From contig CAXBJB010000003.1 of the NCBI GenBank assembly GCA_963976055.1, positions 124,001-188,000 of the forward strand: a stretch of DNA of 64,000 nt, given 5' to 3'. The notes under the pieces are model-generated. The model made no database searches, had not been told where the DNA came from, and saw only the letters and a program-made list of their open reading frames with translations. This document shows positions 53,591 to 61,147 of this stretch, piece by piece (within the stretch, counting starts at the first letter, position 1; the number at the start of each line of letters is the position of its first letter). This stretch comes from UBA1479 sp963976055. Its GTDB lineage: Bacteria > Pseudomonadota > Alphaproteobacteria > Rhodospirillales > Casp-alpha2. Made by a program: the position numbers and the translations under genes.

Positions 53591-55234
53591 ATGACGTCAA
53601 CGGCTTCCCGGGCCGGTGGGGACGGTGACCGGGAATACGAGTGCAAGCTGGGCGGCACGGTTGCCCAGTTGCGCGCGGTCCGGAAGGCGGCCCAGGGCCT
53701 GTCGAGCAGCCGCATCGCCTGGGCCACCGACGATCTGGAAAGCGTCTATTACGACACCCCGGACATGCGGCTCGGCCGGCGGGGGGCGACCCTGCGCGTG
53801 CGCCGCAAGAAAGGCCGGTTCATCCAGAACGTGAAATCGCAAAACGACGGCACCGGCGCCCTGTTCGCGCGCGGCGAATGGGAACAGGACGTCGACAGCC
53901 TGACCCCGCGCCTGGACCTGCTGCCCGAGGCCGCGGTCGAGGTCATGGGCCTTGTCCTGCCCGGCGAGTTGCAGGAAACCTTCCGCACCCGCTTTACCCG
54001 CGAACGGGCGGTGGTCACCCGCCGTGGCGCCATGGGCCCGGAAAGCCGCATCGAGATCGCCATCGACAACGGCGAGGTCGTCGCCGTCAATCGCAATCCT
54101 GCGGGCATCCCGGTAAAGGGCGCCCGCGCCAAGCTGCGCGAGAAGATCCAGGAGTGTGAGCTGGAACTGTTGCAGGGCGACCCCCGCGACCTGTTCGAGG
54201 TGGCGCTGGAGCTACAGCAGACGGCGGGCCTGACGATCATTCAGGAAACCAAGGCGGCGCGTGGCTATCGGCTGCTGACGCCGCCCAAGGTTGTTCCCGT
54301 GCGCGCCGGGCGAACGGTCCTGCGCCCAGATCAATCGGTCAACGCGGCCATCGCCGAGATTCTGCGCGCCGGCACCCGCCACATGCTGGCCAACGAGGGG
54401 CCGGCCATCGACGGCACGGACCCCGAAGGCGTGCATCAGTTCCGCGTCGCCGTCCGGCGCATGCGCTCCATGCTGTCGGTATTTTCCAAGCTGCTCGACC
54501 CGGCCCGGGTGGACTGGCTGAAGGCGGAATTGAAATGGATCGCCGACCAGTTCGGACCGGCCCGCGATTGGGACGTGTTCGTTGCCGAAATTCTCGGCCC
54601 GCCGAAAAAGGCGGGGGTCGAGCCGGCGGCCATGATCGAATTGGCCGCCGCCGCCGAGGATCGCAGGCTCGACGCCTATGCATTGGTGCGCGAAGCCCTG
54701 AAATCGCCGCGCTACGCCGGGCTGGTGCTGCGCCTGTCGGCCTTCACGGAAACCCAGGGCTGGGCCCCGCAGCCCTGTCCGCCGGATCACCCGCTGGCCC
54801 AACCGATCATGGATTGGGCGGCCTCTATCCTCAACCGCGCCCATAAGAAGGCGCTGCGGGCCGGCGACGGCCTGGCGAAACTGGACGTGCCGGCGCGGCA
54901 TCTGTTGCGCATCCGGCTCAAGAAGCTGCGCTACAACACGGATTTTCTGCAGGCGCTGTATGACACGCCCGCCAAGAAGAAATATCTGCGCGCGCTGGAA
55001 CACCTGCAGGACGATTTCGGTCATCTCAACGACGTCGCCGTGGCGGAAACCCTGCTGGCCGATCTGGCCGCCGACCATCCGGGCGGTCGGGGCGGCAAGG
55101 CGGCGGCGATCGACAAGGCCTCGGCCGCCATCATGGGCTGGCACGCGCGGGGGCTCCACGACAGTGAACCGCGCCTGCTGACCGATTGGGACACGTTCAC
55201 CAGCGCCCCGCCATTCTGGCGCAAGGGCAAATAG
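53591..55234 (+). CDS. CYTH and CHAD domain protein (polyphosphate-binding candidate)
   Basis: A 547-residue protein. The N-terminal CYTH domain (about residues 12-215) has EYECKL, the ExExK motif of triphosphate-binding tunnel enzymes, then LRVRRKKGRFIQNVK. The CHAD domain (about residues 245-510) has the histidine/arginine motif GVHQFRVAVRRMRS and the repeat HLLRIRLKKLRYNTDFL. CHAD domains bind polyphosphate and localise to polyphosphate granules in other bacteria. The CYTH part might hydrolyse triphosphate or polyphosphate. It is first of a three-gene unit with a ParA-like ATPase and an HTH protein. Confidence 0.92.
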   Translation: MTSTASRAGGDGDREYECKLGGTVAQLRAVRKAAQGLSSSRIAWATDDLESVYYDTPDMRLGRRGATLRVRRKKGRFIQNVKSQNDGTGALFARGEWEQDVDSLTPRLDLLPEAAVEVMGLVLPGELQETFRTRFTRERAVVTRRGAMGPESRIEIAIDNGEVVAVNRNPAGIPVKGARAKLREKIQECELELLQGDPRDLFEVALELQQTAGLTIIQETKAARGYRLLTPPKVVPVRAGRTVLRPDQSVNAAIAEILRAGTRHMLANEGPAIDGTDPEGVHQFRVAVRRMRSMLSVFSKLLDPARVDWLKAELKWIADQFGPARDWDVFVAEILGPPKKAGVEPAAMIELAAAAEDRRLDAYALVREALKSPRYAGLVLRLSAFTETQGWAPQPCPPDHPLAQPIMDWAASILNRAHKKALRAGDGLAKLDVPARHLLRIRLKKLRYNTDFLQALYDTPAKKKYLRALEHLQDDFGHLNDVAVAETLLADLAADHPGGRGGKAAAIDKASAAIMGWHARGLHDSEPRLLTDWDTFTSAPPFWRKGK

Positions 55235-55265
55235 CCACCGGCAAGTTGGCAGAGGGACGACGGAT

Positions 55266-55892
55266 ATGGCGCGTGCGATTCTGATCGCAAATTCCAAAGG
55301 CGGTTGCGGCAAGACGACCATCGCGACGAACCTGGCTGCGGCCTTCGCCCAGGGCGGCCTGAACACGGCGCTGGCCGATGTCGACCGCCAGAAAAGCAGT
55401 CTGTCCTGGCTCAAGCGTCGCCCTGCGGACCTGCCGGAGATCACCGGACTGGATTGGACCAAGACCTTCAAGGCGCCGCCCAAGAAGGTGCAGCGCCTGG
55501 TCATCGATGCGCCGGCGGCGCTGGGCCTGGCGCGGTTCCGCGAACTGCTGAAGATGGCCGAGGTCATCATCCTGCCGATCCTGCCTTCGGCTTTCGATCA
55601 GGCGGCGACGCAGCGGTTCCTGAAGAAAGTCGACGATCTGAAGCCGATCCGCAGCCATAAAAAGCCGGTAATCCTGGTCGGCAACCGGGTGCGGGCGCGC
55701 ACGCGTTCGGCCCAGGAATTGGACACGTTCATCGAAACCCTGGAACATCCGGTGGGGACAATCATCGCCGACCGGGCGCTTTATACGGACGGGGCCTATT
55801 CGGGCATCAGCGTGTTCGACAAGGGGGATCGTCGCTCCCTGGATGCTCAGGCGGATTGGTCCCCATTGATCACCTTTGTCGAGACGAACTAG
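55266..55892 (+). CDS. ParA/MinD-family ATPase without ParB partner
   Basis: A 208-residue P-loop ATPase. The deviant Walker A is NSKGGCGKTTIATNLAAAF (about residues 8-26), with the signature lysine. Walker A' is DVDRQKSSLSWL, and Walker B is RLVIDAPAAL. The length fits orphan ParA proteins that position cargo (carboxysomes, chemoreceptor clusters, storage granules) rather than plasmid ParA with its HTH. No ParB gene is adjacent. It starts 31 nt after the CYTH-CHAD gene and ends 6 nt before the HTH gene, so they are co-transcribed. Confidence 0.9.
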   Translation: MARAILIANSKGGCGKTTIATNLAAAFAQGGLNTALADVDRQKSSLSWLKRRPADLPEITGLDWTKTFKAPPKKVQRLVIDAPAALGLARFRELLKMAEVIILPILPSAFDQAATQRFLKKVDDLKPIRSHKKPVILVGNRVRARTRSAQELDTFIETLEHPVGTIIADRALYTDGAYSGISVFDKGDRRSLDAQADWSPLITFVETN

Positions 55893-55898
55893 ATTGTC

Positions 55899-56171
55899 AT
55901 GACACTTGAGTTACAGAACATGAGCATGGACGGCGACGCATTCCGGCATTGGCGCAAGCGCCACAAGTTGTCGCAGAAGGACGCGGCAAAGGCGCTGGGC
56001 CTGAAGCCCCGCATCATCCAGTACTATGAAAAGGGTGAGCGCGACGGAAAGACGGTGGAAATTCCGCTGTCCGTCCGGCTGGCCTGCTATGCCATCGAAA
56101 GCGGCGTCGGCGATTTCGACGGCAAGGACAGCGCGAAGTTGAAACCGCGCGGCAAGAAGTCCAAGGACTGA
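55899..56171 (+). CDS. XRE-type helix-turn-helix protein
   Basis: A 90-residue protein with a Cro/XRE HTH domain (about residues 14-65): FRHWRKRHKLSQKDAAKALG, then LKPRIIQYYEKGER. The C-terminus is short and basic (KLKPRGKKSKD). It has no effector domain. It may regulate the operon, or serve as a DNA- or cargo-linking partner of the ParA-like ATPase (inference). ATG 55899 is only 6 nt after parA. A later ATG at 55920 is possible. Confidence 0.85.
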   Translation: MTLELQNMSMDGDAFRHWRKRHKLSQKDAAKALGLKPRIIQYYEKGERDGKTVEIPLSVRLACYAIESGVGDFDGKDSAKLKPRGKKSKD

Positions 56172-56213
56172 ACCGGGGGTCGCGGCCGGCCGGCGCCGGG
56201 CGCTGGGTTTTGG

Positions 56214-57230
56214 TCAGTACGCCCGCTCGATACAGAAATCGACCAGTTCCAGCAGTGCCTGTTTCTGCGCGTTGTCGGGGAAGATGCCGAGCGCATCACG
56301 CGCCACGGCGCCGTAATGCCGCGCCCGGTCGACCGTGTCGGACAGGGCATGATGCTTGGTCATCAGGGTGATGGCGTGGGCCAGATCATCGTCGGTCTGG
56401 TCCATGTCCTCAAGTGTGCGGCGCCAGAACGTGCGTTCGGTCTCATTGCCCCGGTTGAACGCCAGGATCGTCGGCAGCGAAATCTTGCCCTCGCGGAAAT
56501 CGTCGCCCACGGTCTTGCCCAGTTCGGCCTGCTTGGCTGAATAGTCCAGCACGTCGTCGATCAACTGGAACGCGATGCCCAGATTGGTGCCGTAGGACAG
56601 CAGGGCGTCTTCTTCCGCCTTGGGGCGTTCGGCGACCACGGCGCCGATGCGGCAGGCGGCGGCGAACAGTTCCGCCGTCTTGGCGGTGATGACTTCCAGA
56701 TAGTTGGCTTCGCCTGTTGCCGTGTCGCCGGTGGTCATCAACTGCATGACCTCGCCCTCGGCGATTACGGCCGAGGCGTCGGATAGAATTTTCAACACCT
56801 TGATCGCGCCGTCGGCGACCATCACCTGGAACGCGCGGGAAAACAGGAAATCGCCGACCAGCACACTGGCCTGGTTGCCCCAGACCGCGTTGGCCGAGGC
56901 CTGGCCCCGGCGCAGTTCGCTTTCGTCGACCACGTCGTCGTGCAGAAGGGTCGCCGTATGGATGAATTCGACGCAGGCGGCCAGCGGGATGTGGCGGTTG
57001 CCTTGGTAGCCGCACATGCGCGCCGAGGCGAGAGTCAGGATGGGGCGCAGACGCTTGCCGCCGGACGCCACCAAATGCCCCGCCAACTGCGGAATCAGGG
57101 CGACCGGGCTTTCCATGCGCTGGACGATGACCTCGTTCACGGCCTTCAGGTCGTCGGCGACCAGGGCCTGAAGCTTGTCCAGGTTGGGTTTCTTTTGGCG
57201 TTCGCCTTCAAGGTCGACCACAAGGGCCAC
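56214..57230 (-). CDS. ispB: Polyprenyl (octa/decaprenyl) diphosphate synthase
   Basis: A 338-residue trans-prenyltransferase that makes the ubiquinone side chain. The first aspartate-rich motif is LLHDDVVDESELRRG (about residues 95-109) and the second QLIDDVLDYS (about residues 222-231). GGKRLRP and ASGGKRLRPILT near residue 57 are typical of the family. Chain length cannot be deduced with certainty; decaprenyl (Q10) would be usual in alphaproteobacteria. Its promoter is divergent from the DUF2007 gene. Confidence 0.95.
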   Translation of the reverse strand: MALVVDLEGERQKKPNLDKLQALVADDLKAVNEVIVQRMESPVALIPQLAGHLVASGGKRLRPILTLASARMCGYQGNRHIPLAACVEFIHTATLLHDDVVDESELRRGQASANAVWGNQASVLVGDFLFSRAFQVMVADGAIKVLKILSDASAVIAEGEVMQLMTTGDTATGEANYLEVITAKTAELFAAACRIGAVVAERPKAEEDALLSYGTNLGIAFQLIDDVLDYSAKQAELGKTVGDDFREGKISLPTILAFNRGNETERTFWRRTLEDMDQTDDDLAHAITLMTKHHALSDTVDRARHYGAVARDALGIFPDNAQKQALLELVDFCIERAY

Positions 57231-57348
57231 GGCGCTTCCCCTTATATCCGATTGTTCGTCGCTTGACGGTTGTTCCAGGAGCCGTGAGCATAGGGACCGT
57301 CAGGCCCCATGGTCAACTGCGACGGACGGGGCGGGGAAGGGGCGCGCC

Positions 57349-57582
57349 ATGGTCGAATTGTTCCGCACCAACGATCCCGTGCTGCTGTCCTGGATGCAGG
57401 CGCGGCTGGCCGCGCTCGACGTGCCGGCCCAGGTGTTCGACATGCATGCCAGTTTCATGGACGGCAATGTCCTGGCCATTCAGCGCCGCATCATGGTCGA
57501 CGAGGACGACCTTGCCCGTGCCAAACGTGTCATCGTCGAGGCCGAGGAAATCGCCCGCGGTGAACGCGATCCCCTGGATTGA
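57349..57582 (+). CDS. DUF2007 domain protein
   Basis: A 77-residue soluble protein that matches the DUF2007 'putative signal transducing' family: MVELFRTNDPVLLSWMQARL, a middle DMHASFMDGN, and an end VDEDDLARAKRVIVEAE. The function is unknown; members resemble PII-like small ferredoxin folds. ATG 57349 follows GGGGAAGGGG. It lies 8 nt before the methyltransferase gene. The ispB/DUF2007/methyltransferase group is common in alphaproteobacteria. Confidence 0.88.
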   Translation: MVELFRTNDPVLLSWMQARLAALDVPAQVFDMHASFMDGNVLAIQRRIMVDEDDLARAKRVIVEAEEIARGERDPLD

Positions 57583-57590
57583 GGCGCGTC

Positions 57591-58352
57591 ATGATTTCTG
57601 CCGCCATCGACGCCGAGGAGACCCGCCTGCTGGACGGCCGGGTCGTCTGTTATCAGCCCCGGCGCGGCTACCGTTCCGCCATCGACCCGATCCTGATGCA
57701 GGCGGCCGTTCCGGCCCGGCCCGGCGACCGCGTGCTGGACCTGGGATGCGGCGCCGGGGCGGCGGGGTTGTGTCTGGCCCATCGCGTGGCCGGGGTGACG
57801 GTCACCGGCCTGGATATTCAGGAACCGCTGATCGCCTTGGCCCGCGAAAGCGCCACGGCCAACGGCATGGCGGATGCGGTCCAATTCATGGCGGGCGACC
57901 TGCTGACCCCGCCGGACGGCATCGGGGCCGGGGCGTTCGATCATGTTATGGCCAATCCGCCCTTTCAAAAGGCCGGGACCTCGCGGCCCTCGCCTGATTC
58001 GGTGAAGGCAATGGCGACGGTGGAGGGGCGGGCCGAACTGGCCGATTGGGTACGGACGGCCGCCCGGCTGGTGCGGGGCGGCGGCACGGTCACCTTCATC
58101 CATCATGGCGGACGGGGGGATGAACTGGCCGATCTCATGTCGGCATCTCTCGGCGCGGTCACTCTGCAGCCGGTTCAAGGCAAGCCGGGAGAGGAGCGCC
58201 CGGGGCGGATGATCGCGCAGGGAATCAAGGACGCGGCGGCGAATAGCCGCAGGCAGGCACCTTTGGTTTTGCATGAACCGGGGGGTGATTTTTCGGCCCC
58301 TGTGGATCGAATCCTACGGGGGTATGCGGATATCGCGATAAATCGCCCCTGA
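57591..58352 (+). CDS. Class I SAM-dependent N6-adenine methyltransferase (TrmN6-like)
   Basis: A 253-residue methyltransferase. SAM motif I is VLDLGCGAGAAGLCLAHR and motif IV is MANPPFQKAG, the [N/D]PPF signature of N6-adenine or glutamine methylation. The N-terminal QPRRGYRSAIDPILMQAAV is typical of the YfiC/TrmN6 group that methylates A37 of tRNA-Val in E. coli. Exact substrate is inferred. ATG 57591 is preferred over a TTG overlapping the previous stop. Confidence 0.9.
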   Translation: MISAAIDAEETRLLDGRVVCYQPRRGYRSAIDPILMQAAVPARPGDRVLDLGCGAGAAGLCLAHRVAGVTVTGLDIQEPLIALARESATANGMADAVQFMAGDLLTPPDGIGAGAFDHVMANPPFQKAGTSRPSPDSVKAMATVEGRAELADWVRTAARLVRGGGTVTFIHHGGRGDELADLMSASLGAVTLQPVQGKPGEERPGRMIAQGIKDAAANSRRQAPLVLHEPGGDFSAPVDRILRGYADIAINRP

Positions 58353-58503
58353 GGCCGAGAAAGTGGCCAAATCTGTGCGTCTCATCACTTGTCAGGCCGG
58401 CCTCTACCTGGGATATTCCTTACAGAATGCTTACATAATATACGGCGCGCAACGACGCCAAATATCAAAAATTCAGGGACGGTCTTCGGGGGCCGGTGAA
58501 ATA

Positions 58504-58935
58504 GTGGGTAACGCAGCGGTTATCGCCATTATTGGCGCATTCATCGCATTGGGCGTTCTGGGTGTGTTGTTCTACGTCAGCACCCTGGCCAAGAACGTCT
58601 ATCAGATCAAAATTCAGATGAAGGACGATTTGGCGTACGAGCTGGATCGTCTGAAGGATCACGTCGAAAAGGAAATGCTCCAGCGCCAGAAGTGGATCAC
58701 CCGCGACGTCGCCAGTGTGTTCGATGCCAAGTTCGACCTTGTCGATGGTGAAATGGCGGCGCTCAAGTCGCAGGTCCGCGCGGATCTCAACATCCTTGAT
58801 GAAAAGCTTCGCAAACTGTCGGCCCTGCAACAGGCCATGGCGGCGAAGCCGAACCGGCAGGGGGCCGATTTCGACGAACCGGATCTGGCCTCCGCCTTCG
58901 CGGTGGACAGCGTGGGGCGCAAGGCCGCACAATAA
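58504..58935 (+). CDS. Membrane-anchored coiled-coil protein of unknown function
   Basis: A 143-residue protein. One N-terminal membrane helix (VIAIIGAFIALGVLGVLFYV) is followed by a coiled coil (DDLAYELDRLKDHVEKEML) and helices up to about residue 115, then a low-complexity tail. No family recognised. GTG 58504 (MGNAAVIAIIG) was chosen because the longer frame from 58363 has unlikely composition. It ends 3 nt before the S49 peptidase gene, which suggests a functional link such as recruitment or substrate delivery. A possible promoter TTGTCA-N17-GATATT lies at 58389-58417. Confidence 0.65.
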   Translation: MGNAAVIAIIGAFIALGVLGVLFYVSTLAKNVYQIKIQMKDDLAYELDRLKDHVEKEMLQRQKWITRDVASVFDAKFDLVDGEMAALKSQVRADLNILDEKLRKLSALQQAMAAKPNRQGADFDEPDLASAFAVDSVGRKAAQ

Positions 58936-58938
58936 GGC

Positions 58939-59814
58939 ATGTCAGACACCCAGCCGGAATCCCGCGGTCTCGGCGGACTTCCCGTCATCGGCGCCTTGCT
59001 TGATCCACCGCCCACGGTGGCCGTGGTTCGGCTATCCGGCGTCATCGGGGCCATGGGCGGGTTTCGCCGGGGGCTCAGCCTGGGCAGCCAGGCGGGCGTT
59101 CTTCAGCGCGCGTTCAAGCTGCGCAATCTCAAGGCCGTGGCGCTGGCCGTCAATTCGCCGGGCGGCTCACCCGTGCAGTCGGCCCTGATCGCCGGCCGCA
59201 TCCGCCAATTGGCCGACGAAAAGCAGATCCCCGTCATCGCCTTCGCCGAAGACGTCGCCGCGTCGGGCGGCTACTGGCTGGCCTGCGCCGCTGATGAAAT
59301 CTATGCGGATGCGTCCTCCATCATCGGCTCCATCGGTGTGGTGTCGGGTGGATTCGGCCTGCAGGGCCTGATCGAAAAGCTGGGGGTGGAACGCCGCCTG
59401 CACACGTCCGGCGACAAGAAAGCCATGCTCGATCCGTTCCAGCCGGAAAAGCCGGCCGAGGTGAAACACCTGAAGGACATCCAGGGTGACATTCACGAAG
59501 CCTTCAAGGATATGGTGCGTGCCCGTCGGGGCGACCGCCTCAAGGGCGCGGAAAAGGACCTGTTCTCCGGCGCCTTCTGGACCGGGACCCGGGCATTGGA
59601 GCTGGGCCTGATCGACGGCCTTGGTGATCTGCGGGCGGTCATGCGCGCGCGCTACGGCGACAAGGTGAAGCTGCGGCTGGTCGGTGAGCGGCGGGGACTT
59701 TTCGGCCGCCTGCGGTTCGGCGCTCTGTCCGATGCCCCCGCCGGCCCCGATTGGGCGGGCCAGGCCGTGGCTGCCATTGAGGAACGCCTGATCTGGAACC
59801 GTTTCGGGCTATAA
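58939..59814 (+). CDS. S49 family signal peptide peptidase-like protease
   Basis: A 291-residue serine protease of the SppA/SohB family. The catalytic serine is in AASGGYWLAC (about residue 112) and the lysine of the Ser-Lys dyad in SGDKKAML (about residue 156). NSPGGSPVQSALI and GSIGVVSGGFG are typical. It has no clear N-terminal membrane helix, so it may be peripheral and recruited by its upstream membrane partner. The length is close to the core domain of short SppA. Confidence 0.92.
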   Translation: MSDTQPESRGLGGLPVIGALLDPPPTVAVVRLSGVIGAMGGFRRGLSLGSQAGVLQRAFKLRNLKAVALAVNSPGGSPVQSALIAGRIRQLADEKQIPVIAFAEDVAASGGYWLACAADEIYADASSIIGSIGVVSGGFGLQGLIEKLGVERRLHTSGDKKAMLDPFQPEKPAEVKHLKDIQGDIHEAFKDMVRARRGDRLKGAEKDLFSGAFWTGTRALELGLIDGLGDLRAVMRARYGDKVKLRLVGERRGLFGRLRFGALSDAPAGPDWAGQAVAAIEERLIWNRFGL

Positions 59815-59876
59815 TCTGGCCATAACAAGCCACGGGATTCCTTGACCGCTCTGCCGCCCAACCCCTAAAAGGCCCC

Positions 59877-60140
59877 ATGTTCGGATTTTCCATCCAAAAA
59901 CTGTTGTTCACGGGCTTGGCCATCGCCGCCGTGTGGTACGCGTTCAAGTGGCTGGGCCGCATGCAGGCCCAGAAACGCACGCTCGACCAACAGGAAGCCC
60001 GCCGGATGAAGGAATCCGGGCCCGCCAAGGCCAAGATGCCCGAGGTCGAGGACATGGTTGAATGCACCACATGCGGTGCGTTCGTCGCCGCCCAGGGCAT
60101 GCGTCATTGCGGTAAAACCGACTGTCCCTATCCGGAGTAA
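59877..60140 (+). CDS. Membrane-anchored four-cysteine (zinc-ribbon-like) protein
   Basis: An 87-residue protein. One N-terminal helix (LLFTGLAIAAVWYAFKWL) is followed by a charged region and a C-terminal VECTTCGAFV...HCGKTDCPYPE with a C-x2-C and C-x4-C pair, which should bind zinc. Similar PP0621-like/hypothetical proteins occur widely in proteobacteria with unknown function. It lies 62 nt after the S49 peptidase gene. Confidence 0.8.
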   Translation: MFGFSIQKLLFTGLAIAAVWYAFKWLGRMQAQKRTLDQQEARRMKESGPAKAKMPEVEDMVECTTCGAFVAAQGMRHCGKTDCPYPE

Positions 60141-60244
60141 CGAAGGTGCGGTTCCTTCCTTGACCGTCCGGACCCCGCCCCCTATTTTCTGGCACCGCAA
60201 CATAACGCGATTTCTTAACCGCAAATCCTTTGGAACCCGCCGCC

Positions 60245-61147
60245 ATGGCGAATACCTCCGGCGACAAGCCGAGCTTTCAGTCGCTCATCCTCACGCTTCA
60301 GCAGTTCTGGGCCGACCAGGGCTGCGTGATTCTGCAGCCCTACGACATGGAAGTGGGGGCGGGCACCTTCCATCCGGCGACCACCCTGCGTTCGCTGGGC
60401 AAGCCGGACGACGTGTGGAAATGCGCCTATGTGCAGCCGTCCCGTCGCCCGACAGACGGCCGTTACGGCGAAAATCCGAACCGTTTGCAGCACTATTACC
60501 AGTTTCAGGTGCTCATGAAGCCAAGCCCGGCGGACGTGCAGCAGACTTATCTGGAAAGCCTCTATGCCATCGGCATCGACAAGGACACCCACGACATCCG
60601 TTTCGTCGAGGACGACTGGGAAAGCCCGACCCTGGGCGCCTGGGGCCTGGGCTGGGAAGTCTGGTGCGACGGCATGGAGGTGACGCAGTTCACCTATTTC
60701 CAGCAGGTCGGCGGTTATGAATGCGATCCGGTGCCGGTGGAAATCACCTACGGGCTGGAACGTCTGGCCATGTACGTGCAGGGCGTGGAAAACGTCTATG
60801 ACCTGGACTGGGACGGCCAGCCCAAGGACAAGGGCGGCAAGACCTACGGCGACGTGTTCCTGCAGGCCGAACGGGAATATTCCGCCCATAACTTCGAACA
60901 TGCCTCGACCGACATGCTGCGCCGCCATTTCGAAGACGCGGAAAAAGAATGCGCGCACCTGTTGGCCAAGGACCTGGCGCTGCCAGCCTATGACTACTGC
61001 CTGAAGGCATCGCATCTGTTCAACCTGCTGGATGCACGGGGCGTCATCAGCGTCACCGAACGCCAGGCGTTCATTCTGCGCGTGCGTGATCTGGCCAAGG
61101 GATCGGCCAAGGCCTGGATGAAATCCCAAGGGGTCGAGGTCGCGTGA
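60245..61147 (+). CDS. glyQ: Glycyl-tRNA synthetase alpha subunit
   Basis: A 300-residue catalytic subunit of the alpha2beta2 enzyme. The N-terminus SFQSLILTLQQFWADQGC, then LQPYDMEVGAGTFHPAT, PSRRPTDGRYGENPNRLQHY and EITYGLERLAMYVQG, are strongly conserved. ATG 60245 fits homologues; TTG 60230 is in frame. The stop overlaps the glyS start (TGATG). Confidence 0.98.
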   Translation: MANTSGDKPSFQSLILTLQQFWADQGCVILQPYDMEVGAGTFHPATTLRSLGKPDDVWKCAYVQPSRRPTDGRYGENPNRLQHYYQFQVLMKPSPADVQQTYLESLYAIGIDKDTHDIRFVEDDWESPTLGAWGLGWEVWCDGMEVTQFTYFQQVGGYECDPVPVEITYGLERLAMYVQGVENVYDLDWDGQPKDKGGKTYGDVFLQAEREYSAHNFEHASTDMLRRHFEDAEKECAHLLAKDLALPAYDYCLKASHLFNLLDARGVISVTERQAFILRVRDLAKGSAKAWMKSQGVEVA

